In this document: positions 62,474-64,000 of the stretch, in pieces
How positions within the stretch are numbered: the stretch's first letter is position 1
How the letters are laid out: every line of letters starts with the position of its first letter
DNA from: an uncultured Lachnospiraceae bacterium
GTDB lineage: Bacteria > Bacillota > Clostridia > Lachnospirales > Lachnospiraceae
DNA: 64,000 nucleotides
Assembly: GCA_903789615.1 (NCBI GenBank)
Contig: CAIFEV010000001.1
Span: 372,001 to 436,000, forward strand
Direction: 5' to 3'
Notes under the pieces: model-generated
Seen by the model: the letters and a program-made list of their open reading frames with translations, nothing else
The model's database searches: none
What the model was told of the DNA's origin: nothing
Made by a program: the position numbers and the translations under genes

Positions 62474-62502
62474 TTGACACCGCACAGCGCTGTGAGTATA
62501 AT
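62474..62502 (+). promoter_or_regulatory. Perfect consensus sigma-A promoter of rpmF
   Basis: TTGACA (62474-62479), 17 bases, TATAAT (62497-62502), about 40 bases before the rpmF start. It is the only exact consensus match found in the window. Confidence 0.88.
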
Positions 62503-62542
62503 AATCGTTGTGTTTGATCCCCGGAAAAGAGGAGGTGTGATC

Positions 62543-62728
62543 ATGTCGATTTGTCCGAAGAACAGATCTTCCAAGGCAAGAAGAGACAAGAGAAGAGCGA
62601 ACTGGAAGATGAGTGCTCCGAACCTTGTTAGATGCAGCAAGTGCGGCGCTCTTATGATGCCTCACAGAGTCTGCAAGAACTGCGGTTCTTACAACAAGAA
62701 GGAAATCATCAACGTTGACGAGAAGTAA
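62543..62728 (+). CDS. rpmF: 50S ribosomal protein L32
   Basis: A 61-residue ribosomal protein. It begins MSICPKNRSSKARRDKRRAN and has a four-cysteine zinc ribbon CSKCGALMMPHRVCKNCG. GAGGAGGTG precedes the ATG. In many bacteria a DUF177 (yceD) gene lies directly before it; that gene is missing here. plsX and acpP follow, the usual link between ribosome and lipid synthesis genes. Confidence 0.96.
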   Translation: MSICPKNRSSKARRDKRRANWKMSAPNLVRCSKCGALMMPHRVCKNCGSYNKKEIINVDEK

Positions 62729-62755
62729 TTCGTCCGAAAATAAGTTTACTCTTAT

Positions 62756-62793
62756 GCGGCGGGAGCCCCGGTGGCGGGACTTCCGCCGCTTTT
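62756..62793 (+). terminator. GC-rich hairpin between rpmF and plsX
   Basis: GCGGCGG and CCGCCGC form the outer stem with a smaller CCCCG/CGGG stem inside, followed by TTTT. It probably reduces, rather than blocks, read-through from rpmF. Confidence 0.6.
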
Positions 62794-62802
62794 CGATGTT
62801 CA

Positions 62803-62831
62803 TTGATTTTCAGGGCTGTTTCCTGTAAAAT
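62803..62831 (+). promoter_or_regulatory. Promoter of plsX-acpP
   Basis: TTGATT (62803-62808), 17 bases, TAAAAT (62826-62831), about 35 bases before the plsX start. Confidence 0.65.
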
Positions 62832-62866
62832 ACGAAAGAGTTCATTTTAAAGAAAGGCACAGGCAG

Positions 62867-63901
62867 ATGGCAGAACAGGTTACAGTAGCGCTTGACGCCA
62901 TGGGCGGCGACAACGCACCGGAAGAGATTGTAAAGGGCGCCGTCGCAGCGGTAAATGAAAACCCGGAGCTCACGGTTCATCTGATCGGAACGAAAGAAGC
63001 TGTCGAAAAGTCTCTGGAAGGACTGACCTATCCGAAGGACCGGCTCATTTGGGTGACCGCCACGGAAGTGATAGCAACGGACGAGAATCCGACGATGGCA
63101 ATCCGAAGAAAACGGGATTCGTCCATTGTCATCGGCATGAAAGAGGTGCACACCGGCGAGGCGGACTGCTTTGTCTCCGCCGGAAATTCCGGGGCCGTGC
63201 TCGTGGGCGGACAGGTCGTCGTGGGCAAGATCCGCGGGATTGACAGGCCGCCTTTTGCTCCGATTATACCGACCGCCGCAGGGCCGGTTCTGCTTCTTGA
63301 TTCCGGCGCCAACATGGACGCGAAGCCGGAGTGGCTCGTGCAGTGGGCGCAGATCGGTTCGATTTACATGAAGAATCAGCTGGGCATACAAAACCCGAGA
63401 GTTGCCATTGTTAACGTCGGAGCAGAGGACGACAAGGGCAACGCACTCGTAAAGGCTGCGTTCCCCATGCTTAAAGAATGCACGGACATCAACTTCACCG
63501 GAAGCATTGAGGCAAGAGATATCCCGAAGGGCACGGCCGATGTTATCGTGTGCGACGCATTCGTCGGGAATGTCATCCTGAAGATGTACGAGGGCACGGC
63601 CTCTATGCTGCTTCACGAGGTGAAGGGTGTGCTCATGTCATCGCTAAGAACAAAAATCGGCGCGGCGCTCATCGCCGGACCGCTGAAGAAAACGCTGAAG
63701 AAATTCAGCGCTAAGGAATACGGAGGCGCGCCGCTTCTGGGCTGCAGGGGGCTTGTCGTCAAGGTGCACGGAAACGCGACGCAGGCGGAAATCTCGCACG
63801 CGCTTAAGCAGTGCATTACGTTCAAACGGGAAAATATCAATCAGAAGATTGTGGAAGGCCTGCATCTGAATGAAACAAAGCCGCAGGCGGAAAGAGGATA
63901 A
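62867..63901 (+). CDS. plsX: Phosphate acyltransferase PlsX
   Basis: Makes acyl phosphate from acyl-ACP for phospholipid synthesis at the membrane surface. The 344 residues begin VTVALDAMGGDNAPEEIVKG and include CFVSAGNSGAVLVGG, LLLDSGANMDAKPEWLVQWA and VCDAFVGNVILKMYEG. It is one base away from acpP, its substrate carrier. Confidence 0.96.
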   Translation: MAEQVTVALDAMGGDNAPEEIVKGAVAAVNENPELTVHLIGTKEAVEKSLEGLTYPKDRLIWVTATEVIATDENPTMAIRRKRDSSIVIGMKEVHTGEADCFVSAGNSGAVLVGGQVVVGKIRGIDRPPFAPIIPTAAGPVLLLDSGANMDAKPEWLVQWAQIGSIYMKNQLGIQNPRVAIVNVGAEDDKGNALVKAAFPMLKECTDINFTGSIEARDIPKGTADVIVCDAFVGNVILKMYEGTASMLLHEVKGVLMSSLRTKIGAALIAGPLKKTLKKFSAKEYGGAPLLGCRGLVVKVHGNATQAEISHALKQCITFKRENINQKIVEGLHLNETKPQAERG

Positions 63902-63902
63902 C

Positions 63903-64000
63903 ATGGAATTCGAAAAGCTTCAGAACATTATCGCCGACGTTGCCGGCGTGGATCCGTCGGAAATCAAGCCGGAGACGACATTTGTCGCGGATCTGGGACT
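63903..64000 (+). CDS. acpP: Acyl carrier protein, 5' part
   Basis: Only 32 codons lie in the window. MEFEKLQNIIADVAGVDPSE followed by TTFVADLGL is the first helix and the start of the DSL region of ACP; the phosphopantetheine serine would fall just past the window edge. Position behind plsX supports the call. Confidence 0.88.
   Translation, partial: MEFEKLQNIIADVAGVDPSEIKPETTFVADLG

Noticed and set aside
1-64000. CRISPR arrays, insertion sequences, prophage genes, rRNA
   Set aside because: No regular repeat arrays, transposase or phage motifs, or rRNA sequences were recognised by eye. A short or degenerate element could be missed.

Overview
The window is 64 kb of chromosome from a Gram-positive anaerobe of class Clostridia, most likely family Lachnospiraceae. 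The evidence is gene order: yicC-gmk-rpoZ-rimO-pgsA-cinA-recA-recX-rny, yqhY-nusB-xseA-xseB-ispA-dxs-tlyA-nadK-argR-recN, and tmcAL/pta-ackA ... rpmF-plsX-acpP. Supporting signs are a giant double acyl-CoA dehydratase activase gene, Asp23-type and UPF0210/UPF0237 proteins, strong AGGAGG ribosome sites, and sigma-A promoters with 17-bp spacers. The DNA looks moderately GC-rich. No rRNA, CRISPR array, insertion sequence or prophage was seen. The only RNA gene found is a tRNA-Leu(CAA).

Layout. 0-3.9 kb: 3' end of a type IA topoisomerase, glmS, and a left-handed beta-helix acyltransferase-like gene, closed by a bidirectional terminator. 4.0-8.3 kb (minus): a 1431-residue double activase. 8.5-14.3 kb: an inactive rhomboid-like membrane protein, pyruvate kinase, tyrosyl-tRNA synthetase and, on the minus strand, the ribosome quality-control factor RqcH. 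14.5-22.6 kb: yicC, gmk, rpoZ, rimO, pgsA, cinA-C, recA (with a LexA box), recX and rny. 22.8-25.4 kb: aminotransferase, proC and a NUDIX hydrolase. 25.5-28.5 kb: aroF (minus), diverging from kduI-kduD for uronate catabolism. 28.6-37.8 kb: a ten-gene operon of tightly coupled housekeeping genes from yqhY to recN. 37.9-40.9 kb: a secreted NlpC/P60 hydrolase with a WalR-like box, glgA, and tRNA-Leu. 41.0-47.2 kb: an orphan zinc-finger membrane protein, polA, coaE, a WalJ-like hydrolase and the UPF0237-UPF0210 pair. 47.3-49.7 kb: an unusual Gfo/Idh/MocA protein, with tmcAL on the minus strand. 49.9-52.1 kb: pta-ackA.

The accessory-looking part is 52.2-62.3 kb, between ackA and rpmF, where related genomes usually carry only a DUF177 (yceD) gene. 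It starts with a three-gene translationally coupled signalling set: a 7TM sensor whose kinase part looks inactive, a histidine kinase, and a LuxR-type regulator. A solitary degenerate receiver follows. Then comes an SPFH / zinc-ribbon / DUF4428 / YdjG-like / TPM / 5'-nucleotidase set. It resembles the Bacillus ydjGHI membrane-stress genes but has no pspA, and two of its proteins share the same zinc-ribbon tails. This is the best candidate for an undescribed system. The window ends with rpmF and plsX behind a perfect consensus promoter, and the first codons of acpP.

The window suggests a fermentative, acetate-forming organism (pyk, pta-ackA) that makes glycogen and can use unsaturated uronates. 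spoIVB-spo0A do not follow recN and remA is absent between yicC and gmk, which hints at a non-sporulating lineage. All assignments come from reading motifs and gene context. No database search was run.
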